Origin: Piromyces finnis
Taxonomy: Eukaryota > Neocallimastigomycota > Neocallimastigomycetes > Neocallimastigales > Neocallimastigaceae
Length of the DNA stretch: 64,000 nt
Assembly (NCBI GenBank): GCA_002104945.1
Contig: MCFH01000020.1
Location: 1 to 64,000, forward strand
Direction of reading: 5' to 3'
This document shows, piece by piece, positions 24,138 to 35,726 of the stretch. A program made the translations under genes and the position numbers. How positions within the stretch are numbered: position 1 is the first letter of the stretch; each line of letters starts with the position of its first letter. The notes under the pieces were generated by a model that worked only from the letters and a program-made list of their open reading frames with translations, did no database searches and had not been told where the DNA came from.

Positions 24138-24549
24138 ACATCTTTTTTTTTTTATTAATGAATAGAAACTATAAAATCCATATTAATTAAAATTTTATAT
24201 ATAAAAAACAATAATAAAATCGAGATTAAACTTTTATATATTTAAGATTTCATTAAATCAAAAGATTTTAAATTATTTAATTAATACTGAAATATCATCG
24301 AATTTTAAAAGTACTAAATATATTTAAAAAAAAAAAAAATAGATGAATTATGTCAATAATATTTTATTAAGAAAAAGAGTTTTTAATTTTATAATCTTAT
24401 GAATTTAATTATATAAAACAAATCTTTTGATTTTTTAAAGATAAAAATTCTTTAATAATAAAAATCAATTTTATTTATTAAAGACAAAATTTTTAAAAAA
24501 TATTATAAAAATCTTTATGATATTGTTTATTTATTTATTGTATTTGTAA

Positions 24550-24850
24550 TTAATGTATTATTTGAAAAAGCCATATTATTAATAACATATCCAAATTCAT
24601 TTCTGTCTTTGAATACGTCATTTGAATGTTGTAAAATGAATAATAATTGTTTCTGTACACTTTAATAAAAATTTTGATTAATTTTGTTAAATCATCAATA
24701 TAAGGCATCCAATCAGTGGCAGTGACTGAATTAGCTTTAATACTAATAAAATTGGAATTAATATTGACATTAGCTGAATTTAGACTAAGGATTAATATTA
24801 TAAATATTGAAAAGAAGTCTTTATTAAATATTTTAATATTAAAACTTAAT
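24550..24850 (-). pseudogene. Fossil N-terminus of a solute-binding-domain (receptor-type) protein
   Basis: On the - strand, an open frame without a start codon runs to a stop at 24552-24550. It begins with a signal-peptide-like hydrophobic stretch (FFSIFIILILSLNSA), then NFISIKANSVTATDWMPYID, DLTKLIKIF and NIQMTYSKTEMNLDML. The layout (signal peptide, first beta strand, a Tyr-containing helix, then a second strand 25-30 residues later) matches the beginning of the family-1 solute-binding ectodomains of the receptors at 39.6-50.8 kb. There is no continuation to a 7TM domain. I read it as a decayed fragment of the same family. Resemblance is by eye and modest; the GC content is above that of the neighbouring intergenic DNA. 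Confidence 0.4.
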
Positions 24851-24951
24851 AATAGAGTATGAAAAATATTTTATTTTTTTATTTAAAAATTTTTTATATT
24901 AAAATGATTTATGATCTTTTATAATAAAAATAAATAATTAAAATATAAATA

Positions 24952-25627
24952 ATGTACAATTTTAGTTATTTAGTTACATATTTATATATTATTTCAATTA
25001 TTCAATTTGTTAATTCTTATAAAGAAGGTGATATACTAACAAAAAAAGAAGTATTAAATATTACAAATGAATATTATATTAGTTTTTATTGTAAAAATGA
25101 TATTTGTGTTTTAGTACATAATGAATACTTTGACAGAGTTATTGAAATTCCAAATGAAAATGGAACTATGATAAAATATATAACTTACACATGTTCTTAT
25201 GATAATATTATATCTGGTAAATGTAGTGATAAAACATGTGATGACTATGGAAATTATACTTATAATACGTGCAAAAATGATTCAGAATGTTTATCGAATA
25301 AATGTTTTAATAATTTTTGCATGTTTAATGAAGAAAATCCAATAGATCATTGTGATGATGTATATATAAAACCTTTTTATATTTAATGATAGAAGTTCAT
25401 ATATGTACTGTGGTAAGCCAAAAGGTGATTATTGTATAAAAAATGATGATTGTTCTTCTAAAAACTGTATGGATAATATATGTCAAAAACAAAGTAATGG
25501 TCCTTCTGCTAGTGAAGAGTCAATGGTTGCTATGGTGAAATCCTTTTTTTATTCTTTTATATTTATAATATTTATTATAATTATAATAATTTTATTTTGT
25601 TGTTATAAGAATAAATATAAAAAATAA
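24952..25627 (+). pseudogene. Cys-rich single-pass membrane protein, interrupted by a frameshift
   Basis: Two ORFs in different frames, 24952-25386 and 25403-25627 (the second frame is open from upstream of its ATG). The first has a signal peptide (MYNFSYLVTYLYIISIIQFVNS) and a Cys-rich domain with CKNDSECLSNKCFNNFC. The second starts YCGKPKGDYC, repeats the same spacing as CIKNDDCSSKNCMDNIC, and ends in a hydrophobic helix plus a Lys-rich tip. The two Cys-x-Asn-Asp-x-x-Cys-x-Ser-x-x-Cys modules clearly belong to one protein of about 225 aa. The break lies near 25370-25385 in a T-rich run. A GT-AG interpretation of 33 bases (25360-25392) does not change frame, so it does not explain it. It may be a sequencing error, a recent inactivation or true frameshifting. 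Such Cys motifs occur in secreted and receptor proteins; the ligand is unknown. Confidence 0.55.
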
Positions 25628-25827
25628 TTTTTATCATTTATATATATATATATAATAAATCTTAAAATTATTGTTTTGAAATTTCAATAATTTATCACTT
25701 TTTAGTTGTATTAAATTTATCTAATAAATATATTTTGATTATTTAAATATAAATATAAAATGATAAATAATATTTTTAAAATTTTAATAAAAAAATAGTA
25801 TTATTTAAAAATTTTGATTAATAAATA

Positions 25828-28101
25828 ATGAATATTATTCAATTAATCCGTAATTTATTACAAAGTGAAAAATGTTTATCTAATAAACATAAAATAATAA
25901 TTAATAATGAATATTTTTCATTTTTTGAAGGAATAAGTATTATTAATTGTAATAATCTTACTAAAGATAAATATACTATTGAATATATTGAATATAGTAA
26001 TGGTATTAAATATAACAATAATAATATAAATGACAATCTGAATAATTTTTTACTTATTAATACTTTTGAAAAAATATGCAATGAAAAAATATTTAAATAT
26101 AATTTTGATTTGAAAGATATAACAAAAACAAATTATTATATATCTATAAATATACCTTCATATACACTTAAAGATATTTATAATAAAATAATAAAGTTAA
26201 AATTACCAAATACTTGTCAATATGTAACTGCTTTTATCAAAAGAATAAATTACTATCATTACTTTAATAAAAGGTATACTGAAATGTATCAATATAATCA
26301 AGTGTTAATTGCAGAAGATAAAAATAAGAATATTAAAGATTCAGATAATTTCATAATTATTAAATGTTGTCATGATAGTATAAGAATCACTGGAAATAAA
26401 ATAACATTTTATGAAAGAGATACCTATGATAATATTATTTGTAAATTATTACCGTGTTTAAATTATTCAAGAGACCAAATACTAATTAGATTTAAACCAA
26501 GTATTGTTTCTTTTACTTATCCAATAGCTATAAATTTCCAACTGTTTGATTTGTTGTTATATGATAATGCTTTATATCCTTATATATATACTAATGAAAA
26601 TGAAGATATAATAAAAATAAAGAAAAATTGGTATATACAATAAATATCTTTAATCAATCATTAAATATGAAACTATATAACAAATATAAACATTTTACAG
26701 AAATTATCCAATTTCAAGAATTAGAATGGTATATGTATATGATTGTTAAAATAATATTAAATTATCTTTATTTATTATATATTGATTTTCATATAAGTTA
26801 TAATCAAAAAAATAAAATATTAAATATTCCATTAAAAATAAATTATAATCGATTATTTGGAAAATATTATACTAGATATTTTAATAATAAGGATAAAGTA
26901 TTACCAGTAATTGCTGATAAAGAAGAATGTATTAAGAATAATATACCATATGTACAGTGGAATAATAATTATTATAGATCACCAGAAAATTCAGGATATA
27001 AAATTATTCTTTCAACAAATAAAAATTCTACTGATAATAACTTTGTATTTCATGATAAAAAGTTATTATTTGATTCAGAATCAGAATCAAATCTTGTTCT
27101 TAAATGTGTTAAAGTGATAAGAAAGTACAAAAAAAAAGAAAAAGAAAAATATGTTTACTTTAATATAGCATATAAACTAGACAAACATTGTAAAGGAAAA
27201 TTTCCTTCCAATTTATTTATATCTTATGGCTATGAATTACAAGGTTTATATAGACAATATTTTGATATTCCAGAAATAAATAATAAATTTATAATATGTT
27301 CTAAATGTAATAAATACATTAATATTCCTAGTCAACATGAATTAATAAATTGGATAAAAGAAAAGTTTAAGAATAAACAATTAAAACTAATAAATGAAAA
27401 TTACAATTACAATGATATTAATATACTATCTTTTTCAGTAGATAATAATATGAATATATATCCATATTGTGTTTTTGATTATGTCTACAATTGTAATTCT
27501 TCTTTTCCCTTTTTAATAATAATGTTAAATACATGTAAATTATTTACACTTACTAATTATAGATATGAATATGTAGTAAGTTCAGATAAGAGTTTGTTCA
27601 ATATTAATAATGATTTTGTACAAGCTATATTTTCTATGTTTAAAAAAAATTCAATTTCAATCATAGATAATGCTAAATTAAATAAATACATTAAACAATA
27701 TGTTTCATGTTTCAGATAATAAAACAGTTTTAATAACAGAAAAGGAATTTCCAGATGAAAAGGTATATTTATGGAGATCGATTTATTCAGAAATAATACC
27801 AACAATACCAATAATAAAAGATAATGATGAATTATACAATACACTACCATCATTTTCTTTTTTATGTAAGAATATTAAAAATATAACTGCATATCACTAT
27901 AGTATTATGAATGAAAACAATAAAAAAAGTTATTATCTATGGTGTGATGTATGGGATAATGAAGATTATTATCCATGTAAAGCATCCATAGAAATATTAA
28001 AATCAACTATCATTAATAAACCTTATTTATTATTAAAAATAAATTTAGATGGATCTATCTATTCATCTTTCAAAAATAATTCTATTTATATGATTTTTTA
28101 G
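25828..28101 (+). pseudogene. Broken large ORF resembling an NCLDV early transcription factor large subunit (VETF-L/A7-like)
   Basis: Three back-to-back ORFs in frames 1, 3 and 1 (25828-26643, 26628-27719, 27700-28101; 271, 363 and 133 aa) overlap by only 16 and 20 bases. This looks like one gene of about 2.27 kb with two frame breaks. Blocks that remind me of the VETF large-subunit family of nucleocytoplasmic large DNA viruses are FDLLLYDNALYPYIYTNEN near the end of ORF 1, LFGKYYTRYF followed by NNKDKVLPVIADKEEC and NNYYRSPENSGYKI in ORF 2, and NDINILSFSVDNN later in ORF 2. These are recalled family patterns, not an alignment. A GT...AG segment of 70 bases (26631-26700) exists at the first junction, but removing it would create an in-frame stop. 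Amino acid content is extreme (Asn, Lys, Ile, Tyr). There is no typical signal peptide and no neighbouring viral gene. Alternatives: a lineage-specific gene of unknown function, or sequencing errors in an intact gene. Confidence 0.42.
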
Positions 28102-28813
28102 TTAGTAAGATACTATCACATAAAATTATTTTTTTAAATTTTATATTTATTTATTTGTTTTGTTATTATTTAAATAATTATTTTTAAAATTGGAATTCAA
28201 TATTGTAATTTCGTTATTATAAAGAATTAACAAATTTATATTAAAAGCATGATTCATTATAATATGTATAATATACATTACTAGTAATATTCTATATATG
28301 TATATGTTAATTTTTAAAAGCATGCATTTAAAAAAAAAAGTAATAAAAAACACAATATACTAAACAATAAATACACAAAAAAAAAAAAAAACTATATTAT
28401 ATTTTTATAATAAATAATTTCTTTATTATATATATAAATATTTTTTTTTTTTTAGAATTATATATAGTAGTTATTTGCGATAAATTATGATAATATATGA
28501 TATGTGATTATATAGTTTAATAAATTAAAATTTCTTTATGTATATATGTTTTAAAACTTTAGATAGAATTTTTTTTTTTTAAATTGAATCTCTATTTTTT
28601 TCTCATTATACCTATTGTACATCTATTCTAATCTCTATTTTTTTTTCCTTCTTTGCATTTCTTTTTAATAATATAATTGGGTATTCATTTTTATATTATA
28701 GATTATTAAATTGAGTCTTTTTTGCGATATAGTTCAAAATAAAAAAAGTACAAAGGAAAGAAAAATCCCCAAAAAAAATAATATTTATTTTTCTTTATTT
28801 TACATTTATTTGT
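28102..28813. other. AT-rich intergenic region
   Basis: Nothing supportable; poly-A/T runs and short palindromes only. A 68-codon - strand ORF here is Ile/Asn/Lys-rich and looks like chance. Confidence 0.55.
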
Positions 28814-29504
28814 TTATTCATCATCATCTTCATCATCACTACTTGACCAATACCAACGATTGGAATTTTCATTAACTTCTTCTTCTGAAAACACTTGATT
28901 AATTGTGAAAACATTTGATGTATTTTCATATTCCATATTATCTTTTTCACTTAATGGTGATAAAAGTTGTGTTGGTTTAGTTTGAAAAGCATTTTCATTA
29001 TCATGAAAAGTTTGAATATAATAACGTGGTCTCTGTGATACAGGTGATTTTGATTCTTTTGGTGGTGAAGAATATACTGATGGCATATCTGTCTTCATTA
29101 TTGATATCATTAACATATTAGAATATTCATTATTAGTATTATATGAGCTCTCAGAACCACTTAAATTTTGTGATTTTGTTGATGGAGGAATATTTATAAA
29201 TGGCGATGATGATCTTCTATTAACAACTGTAGTACTTTTTACATTACAGAAAGGATGTGAGTGTTTACGATTTTTAAATTCGAGGGTATAATTATTATCA
29301 TTTACAATAGAACTTTTCTTTTTTAAATCGTTTAAACGACATTCTTTACAGCAGTATAAATACTATTAAAAAATTATATTAATTATTAGTATATGGTAAA
29401 AAAAAAAAGAAATTCATTTATTTAAATAATGATAAATTTATAGTTAGGATATTTACTTCACTGCATTTTCCACAATTAATACACCAGTTTAAGAAAAAGT
29501 CCAT
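28814..29504 (-). CDS. Ecl1-like zinc-binding small protein
   Basis: Two exons: 29504-29457 and 29362-28814, 198 aa; the 94-base intron runs from a GTAAAT donor to a TAG acceptor with phase 0 join. The N-terminus carries Cys8, Cys11, Cys14, Cys20, Cys21 and Cys24 in the pattern CINCGKC...LYCCKECRLND. This matches the short zinc-binding motif (C-x2-C ... L-Y-C-x2-x-C-x3-D) of the fungal ECL1/2/3 family. The remainder is low-complexity Ser/Asn/Pro-rich with an acidic end (SSSDDEDDDE). In yeasts, Ecl proteins are nuclear factors that extend chronological lifespan under nutrient stress. That role is family knowledge; here only the motif and overall layout support it. Family members usually place this motif at the very N-terminus with a disordered remainder, as seen here. 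Confidence 0.62.
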
Positions 29505-31511
29505 TTTATATTATATAGGATAGGATAGTATTATAGTTTTATATTGTTGATGGTAAATATTTTTTAAAGGTATGTTGTTAACTTTAATATTTATCTTCAG
29601 GTTAATTCGTTTCAATTTTATATTTGTATTACGATATACTTTTTTACAATATACTCATACTAAATACAAAATTTTATACAGTTACTTTAAATTCTAAAAT
29701 ATGATACAACGGCGGTTGAAATAAAGATATAAAATATATATATATATTTTTTTTTACTTTGAATTATTTATATGTAAAACTTTAACATTGAATATTACAA
29801 TTATAAAATAATTGAACATTGAAAATATAAAAGAATAAAATTTTATTTTTTTTCTTTAAGAGTTTATAAAATTATCTTTTTAAAAGAATAGAAAGGTAAA
29901 ACCTTTTCCTTTTATATTCAATAAATTTTCCACAATTTTTATTTATTTTTTTTTATTTCATCAATTTAATTAAAAAATTTAAAGTTTTACAATAAGAATT
30001 AAAACTTATTGGTATTAATGATATCATAATATATTTACAATGAATTGTTTCCTATATTAATTAATTTATATTTATTAACTAATAAAAGAATGATATTAAA
30101 CAAATAATTATTACATTATTGGGTTTTATAAATAAGTGGAAAAAAGCGAGCAGGAAAAAAAATAAAATGTAACTGTAATATATATAAAATTCAATAGTTT
30201 CAATAGAATTTTATTTATTAGGAATATAATCTTGTTTGTATTATTATTCCTGTAATAATCTATTTATTAATCTATTTTAATTAGTATTAATATATTTTAA
30301 ATTGACTTTTATTAATAGTAAATAAATATATTATGCTAACTTTATTATATTATTCTTTATCAACCTCTTTTTTTTTTTTTAAAAATCTATATATTATGGT
30401 TTATTCTATATAAAATATATTATTATATAAAATAGTATATATTACTATATATTATTAAATATACATAAAATAAATTCTATTGAATTTTATTACTAAAAAA
30501 AGTTGGTGATAATTAATTAATATGGGTTATTTGTAAACTTTTCTTATATATTAAAAATTAAAAAAAATATAATTAGTTAATTTATATTATTTATTTTAAT
30601 AAAAATTATATTACATTTGAAATATATTAATTTAATATATTTTATCATAATCTAATTCATTAATATATTTTGTTAAAGTAATACAAATATATTAGGTTTA
30701 TTTATTAGATTATATTAATAATTTATTCTAACATAATATATATAATATATGGATAAAATATATTTTAATATATTAGGAAATAGAATCATTCTATTTTATT
30801 ATTGAATTAACTTTTTCTATCAAATGATAATGAAATTATAAATAGTAAATATATGATAAATTCAAAACTTTGATTTACTATCAAATTAGGCTATTTATCT
30901 ATTTCTATTGTAAATAAACTATATTCAATTTATATTTTAACCATTTAAAATTTATAAGGAAAAAATAAGAATTTCTTAGTTATCTTCAAATAATAATTTT
31001 TTCCTATGAAAGAAAGACCCCTATTCAATGGAAAAAATTTCCACCAAAGAGGAATTAAAAGGATATTTTAAAAGATAAAGTACCCTGAATTAAATTAAAA
31101 TTACTAAAAATAAAAATTGGTATTTATAATTATTTATAATTAGATTTAATAATGAAAATAGGGTTTTAATTAATATTTTCCAGAAATAATAATGGTTTTA
31201 ATATAATTAAATAGAAAAATATGCAATGCATGCATGATGAAGGTAGTGATTGAACTATTTATAATTTACAAATAATCCCAACGTTCAAATTTCTATCAAC
31301 TGCTGAATTATGATAACATCATATATTAATTTATGATTATTTTTCATATTTTTATGTTATATGTTTATAAATTTTATATATATTAGTAATACATATTATA
31401 TATTTAATGAGTATATTTATAATATATATTATAAAAATTAAATAGCTACCTTTTTTAAAAAAAATTAAATTTATAAATTTTTTTTTAAAAAAAAAGTTTT
31501 TTTTTTATTTT

Positions 31512-31633
31512 CACTTAAAGTTATGATATTCTTTAGCATGCTTCTAACACTATTCTCTTTCATACTAATGTTTAACACTTAAAGTTATAATGATTTTCTT
31601 TGGAATACTATTCTCTTTCATAATAATATTTAA
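31512..31633. repeat. Imperfect tandem repeat, about 60 bp
   Basis: Units 31512-31575 and 31576-31633 both start CACTTAAAGTTAT and end with an ATTCTCTTTCATA-containing block then TTTAA; a third partial unit starts at 31634. The second unit carries a small internal deletion. Confidence 0.75.
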
Positions 31634-32069
31634 CACTTAATATTTAATAGTAAAAAATGAAAAAAAAAATGCTATTTTTGTTACTCCGAGTGCATTAGAA
31701 TTAAAATTCATTTTTGAGACATTTTCATTATTTATGATAATTTAAATTTTTGTAATTAAACTTTAATAATTATACTTTTAATTTGATGTAATTAATAATT
31801 AATTTATTTTTTCACATGTTATATTAAATTCATAAAAAATGATACTTATATAGGAATTTGTGGCACCTATTACTCCATACTAAGTTTAATTAATATCAAA
31901 AATTTATTTTGAATAAAGTGATAACAAAAATATTATTAATTATATTATTAATAATTAATAATATTTTGATTTATTAATAATATTATTATACTATTGTTTT
32001 TTTAATAATATAAAAAAAAAGTAAATTAATAATTAGTAGTAGGAAAGAAACCATTATATTATTCTGACA

Positions 32070-32172
32070 TTAAACATTAAATGAGAATAAAAATAAGTAA
32101 TAAAACAATTAACAATGTTAAAAATAAAATAAACTGATTTATTACTTATTTTTATTCTCATTTAATGTTTAA
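32070..32172. repeat. 35-bp perfect inverted repeat with 33-base loop
   Basis: Left arm 32070-32104 and right arm 32138-32172 are exact reverse complements. The loop carries a short palindrome of its own (around 32108-32121). It is far longer than chance hairpins elsewhere in this AT-rich window. It could be a MITE remnant, a hairpin RNA source or a replication-associated structure. Confidence 0.85.
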
Positions 32173-32343
32173 CATTGTTAATGAAAGTTATAGTTCATAT
32201 AATTGCAAATCATCCACCATCATTTAATATTTTGAAAAAATGTTATTTTTTGGTTTATATTTTATTTATTCTTAAATAATTAATATATTTTCATTACTAT
32301 GCCCAATTTATATATTATATACATTAATATTAGAAGCTAAAAT

Positions 32344-32390
32344 AATTTTGTCGTAATTTTTTGACAAAACTTATAAATTACGACGAAATT
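32344..32390. repeat. 16-bp near-perfect inverted repeat
   Basis: Arms 32344-32359 and 32375-32390 match at 15 of 16 positions around a core GTCGTAATTT / AAATTACGAC, with a 15-base loop. It includes CG-containing bases that are rare in this region. Confidence 0.65.
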
Positions 32391-33011
32391 AAAAGTAGGA
32401 GTGAGGAAGAGTTATCAGTAGAGTAGAATATACAAATATTACCTATAATTTATTCAAGAAATATTTCGAAATAAAGAAAAATGAATTAAAGTGTTTTGCA
32501 ATTTGCTAATTGTACTTTTATTTACTTTTTTAAATATTCTTTTTATTTTATTTTATATTTCTCTATTACTTATTCAATAAAATATATCATTTTAACCTTT
32601 AAAAATTTATATATAAGGTTAGTATGGTTAAAAATTTTATAAAAAAAATGTATAATAAAATCTAAAATTTATACTTTATTTTAATTATATATTTCATTAT
32701 AATCTAATATATTAATCATTATTACTAATTAAATTTTTGAATTTTAACTATTAGATATACTTTTTATATATTATATTATATAATATTATATAATATTATT
32801 AATTTAAAACTTTTTCAACTTTTTTTTTTTTAAATTTTGGATAAGAACAAATTTGATATGAGAAAATAAGGTTAAATATTTATTTAAATATCAACAACAA
32901 CAAAAAGAGAAAAATAAAACTTTTTATGAGAGTTAGAAATGAATTATAAACAAAAGAAAGTCATAGTTTAATAAATAATAAAGCTTATTAAATTATAAAA
33001 AAAAGAATATT

Positions 33012-33260
33012 TTAGGTCATTCTTTTTACTTTTGTATTTTGAAACATTTTTGGTGGTGATAGTTCTAGATTCTTGTTGTTGTAACATTTGGTTTAATTAA
33101 TTATTTTATTTTAATTTAAGTAATTAATTTTAATTTATTAAATACATTTTAAATACATTTTAAATACGTTTTACAATATTGTACATTTTATTAATAAAAA
33201 AGAAAGGATAAAACTTACATAAAATAATGCGGCGGCCATTGTAATGAACATTTCATGCAT
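33012..33260 (-). CDS. Possible spliced micro-protein gene (33 aa)
   Basis: Two exons: 33260-33219 and 33071-33012. Exon 1 encodes MHEMFITMAAALFY and contains the only GC-rich run nearby (GCGGCGGCC on the + strand); an in-frame stop lies directly upstream of the start. It ends at a strong GTAAGT donor. The 147-base intron ends in CAAG; exon 2 encodes NLELSPPKMFQNTKVKRMT and a stop. Hydrophobic N-terminus and basic C-terminus would fit a tiny membrane protein. I recognise no family. Support comes only from splice signals, base composition and frame, so a non-coding interpretation is quite possible. Confidence 0.33.
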
Positions 33261-35549
33261 TCATATTGTATATAAATGGATGGATTATTGTTAGTACATA
33301 TAATTAATAACAATATGAAAAATTAAGAAAGATAAAAAGGTTTAAATTATAATTTTTTTTAATTAATCCTATCGGTTAGAATTAATCAAAAAAAAAAAAA
33401 AAATGGATGTTTCATGAAAAAAAAAAACTTTTTTTTCTTATCAAGAAGAATCTGGTTCTAGCCAAAAATTCATTCTTAGCCATGTTACATATAATTTACT
33501 ATTTAAAATTATTAATATATATATTTTAAAATGTTACTTTAATATTTATAAGCCATTATAATCAAATTTGACTAAAAAAGAAGAGAATTTCATTTTATAT
33601 TAAAATTTTTACAAAAAAAAAAAAAAAACTATTTTTTTTAAAGTCTATTTTTAAAAATGAATAGTAAAAGCTATAGTTTTTCACAGTCAATTGTATATGT
33701 GCATATTTAGTTATTTTTACTATAAATACTTTTATTCTATGGTATAAAAATGTAAATTATAAAGATTATTTGAATTTTTCACTCTAAAAAACGCTATAAT
33801 TCATCTTTCCTTTTTTAATTGTTCTAGAACTTGGTTCTTTTTTTTTTATTAAAAAAATTTGGTATTGGAAGGTCCATTTCAAAGAACAAAAAGAAGCATC
33901 GATTTAATATATTAAAAAAAAAAATAGAATTTTATTTAAAATGGTTTAAAAAACAATTGAAAAAAGTTTTAATAAATATTATATATTTATTTGAATGTAT
34001 TATAATATATATAATTTTTATTATGAAAATAGATTTCTTTTCATTTCACCAATAATCTTTTAGTTAATGGATGACAAACGATGAATTTAAATTTTAAAGT
34101 TCATAAATAAATTTAGTATGTTTTTTTTTTCTTTCTTTATTAATGTAATAAATAATAATGAAATGGCAGTAATTTTAATAATTAAAATAGTTCATCTATT
34201 TATCATATAGTTAATAGTTATATAATGATTACTAGAGTTTATTTTTTTCTATTATTGATGAAGAACACAGTTGTAAAAAAATAAAGTCATTATCATTGCC
34301 TTGTTCAAATTAAAAGAACGAATGATTTGAAGAATATCATTTAATTTAATTTAAATACCATTAGTTGATATATACAAAATTAATAATATAATTAATAATA
34401 AAATCATAAGAACATTTAATATTGAAATAATAAGTTAGATTACAATTTAAATTATTTTTTTTTATGTTAATATGTTAATATTATCATACATCTATTCTAT
34501 TGATTTATTATATCACCCAAATGATATATAAATATTTTTTATTAAGAAAAAAAAAAAAAAAAGGCCTGTTTTTCATTCCTAATTTTAATTAATTTATGAA
34601 TGCTTTATATATAGCTTTACGACTTAATTTCATTTTATGAAAAATAAATAATACTTTGAGATTAATAGGACAAAATAAATTATTTTATAGTACTATATTT
34701 CACTGAAAAATTATATGAATTATTTATTTGAATATATACAAGTAAATCTTTAATATTTCACCTTTTTTCTTATTTTTTATTTTATAAAAAATAATGGGAA
34801 AAAAAATTACTTTTTTTTTTTTTAATCCTATCACTCGCTTTAATATCTTTTATTAATTAAACATTTCTTTTATATATTTGCCATTAAAAAAAGTTTTCGC
34901 CTTTTTTTTTTTTTTTTATTTATCTATCTCTATGATATACTATTAATAAAATCTAGTATATACGTATATATACTTTTCTTTTATTATCAATATATAGGAA
35001 TAAGCATTAAACGGATGGATGTACCTTGTGACTTTTTTTTTTTTTATACGGACTATTTATTTATTTTGATAGGTGACATTTTATAAATAATTTAAATTAG
35101 TATAATTAAAATTTTTAAAAATTAAAAGGTTACACTTGATCATTAAACATTTTTTTGTATAAATTATTAGAGTCGTAGGGAGAAATTAAAATCGATTCAT
35201 CATTTTTTTTTTTTAACCTCTATACTAAAATTCTTTTCTATTTTTAGGTGGTTTCCTTTTATTCAACTATTATAATGATCTATGAAAAATAGAGGTATAT
35301 CTAGGGTTAAAAACAACAATAACTACAAGCTTTTTTTTTTTTTTTTTTTTAGTTTTTTAATTTTTTTTTATTATTTAATAAATATTTACAAAGTTTTTTT
35401 TTTTTAACGGGAATTGTTTTTTTTTAAAATTGTTTTTTTTTTCTTATCTTTTTCGGATTTCAATATTAAATTGAAATATATATATATTATAATAAATATT
35501 GATGGCTTTATTAAATATAAAATTAAAATGACTATATTTGTGCTAATTT

Positions 35550-35595
<46 letters not shown>

Positions 35596-35726
35596 AATAA
35601 AACTTTGATATTGAGAAAAAAAAAAAAAAGAAATTTCAAAAAGGTAAAGATTATATATGAATATTATATTTATATTGTTGTATTATCGGCAGTTATTTTT
35701 TCTTTATTTTATGCTTGTGTGTATTT
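33261..35726. other. AT-rich intergenic region
   Basis: No gene supported. Poly-T runs are long (e.g. 35553-35589), and several short Lys/Phe-rich ORFs (such as 33831-34055) are composition artefacts. Confidence 0.55.

Larger units (their letters stand above)
29505..33011. other. Long AT-rich intergenic region with repeats
   Basis: 3.5 kb without a convincing gene. Notable contents are a tandem repeat (31512-31633), a 35-bp perfect inverted repeat (32070-32172) and a smaller hairpin (32344-32390). A slightly GC-richer patch at 31008-31090 may be transposon-derived but is too short to classify. Confidence 0.55.

Noticed and set aside
26631-26700. 70-base GT...AG intron between the first two ORFs of the broken gene
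   Set aside because: Joining the flanks gives an immediate TGA, so it does not repair the frame.
28147-28353. 68-codon - strand ORF
   Set aside because: Ile/Asn/Leu/Lys composition expected from random A/T-rich DNA; no motif.
31008-31090. Short frame reading MKERPLFNGKNFH that recalls the start of Copia-type gag proteins
   Set aside because: Only about 20 residues before a stop, no LTRs or pol fragment nearby; too little to call a transposon.
33831-34055. 74-codon + strand ORF with Lys- and Phe-rich sequence
   Set aside because: Poly-A/T translation product; no signal, domain or splice support.
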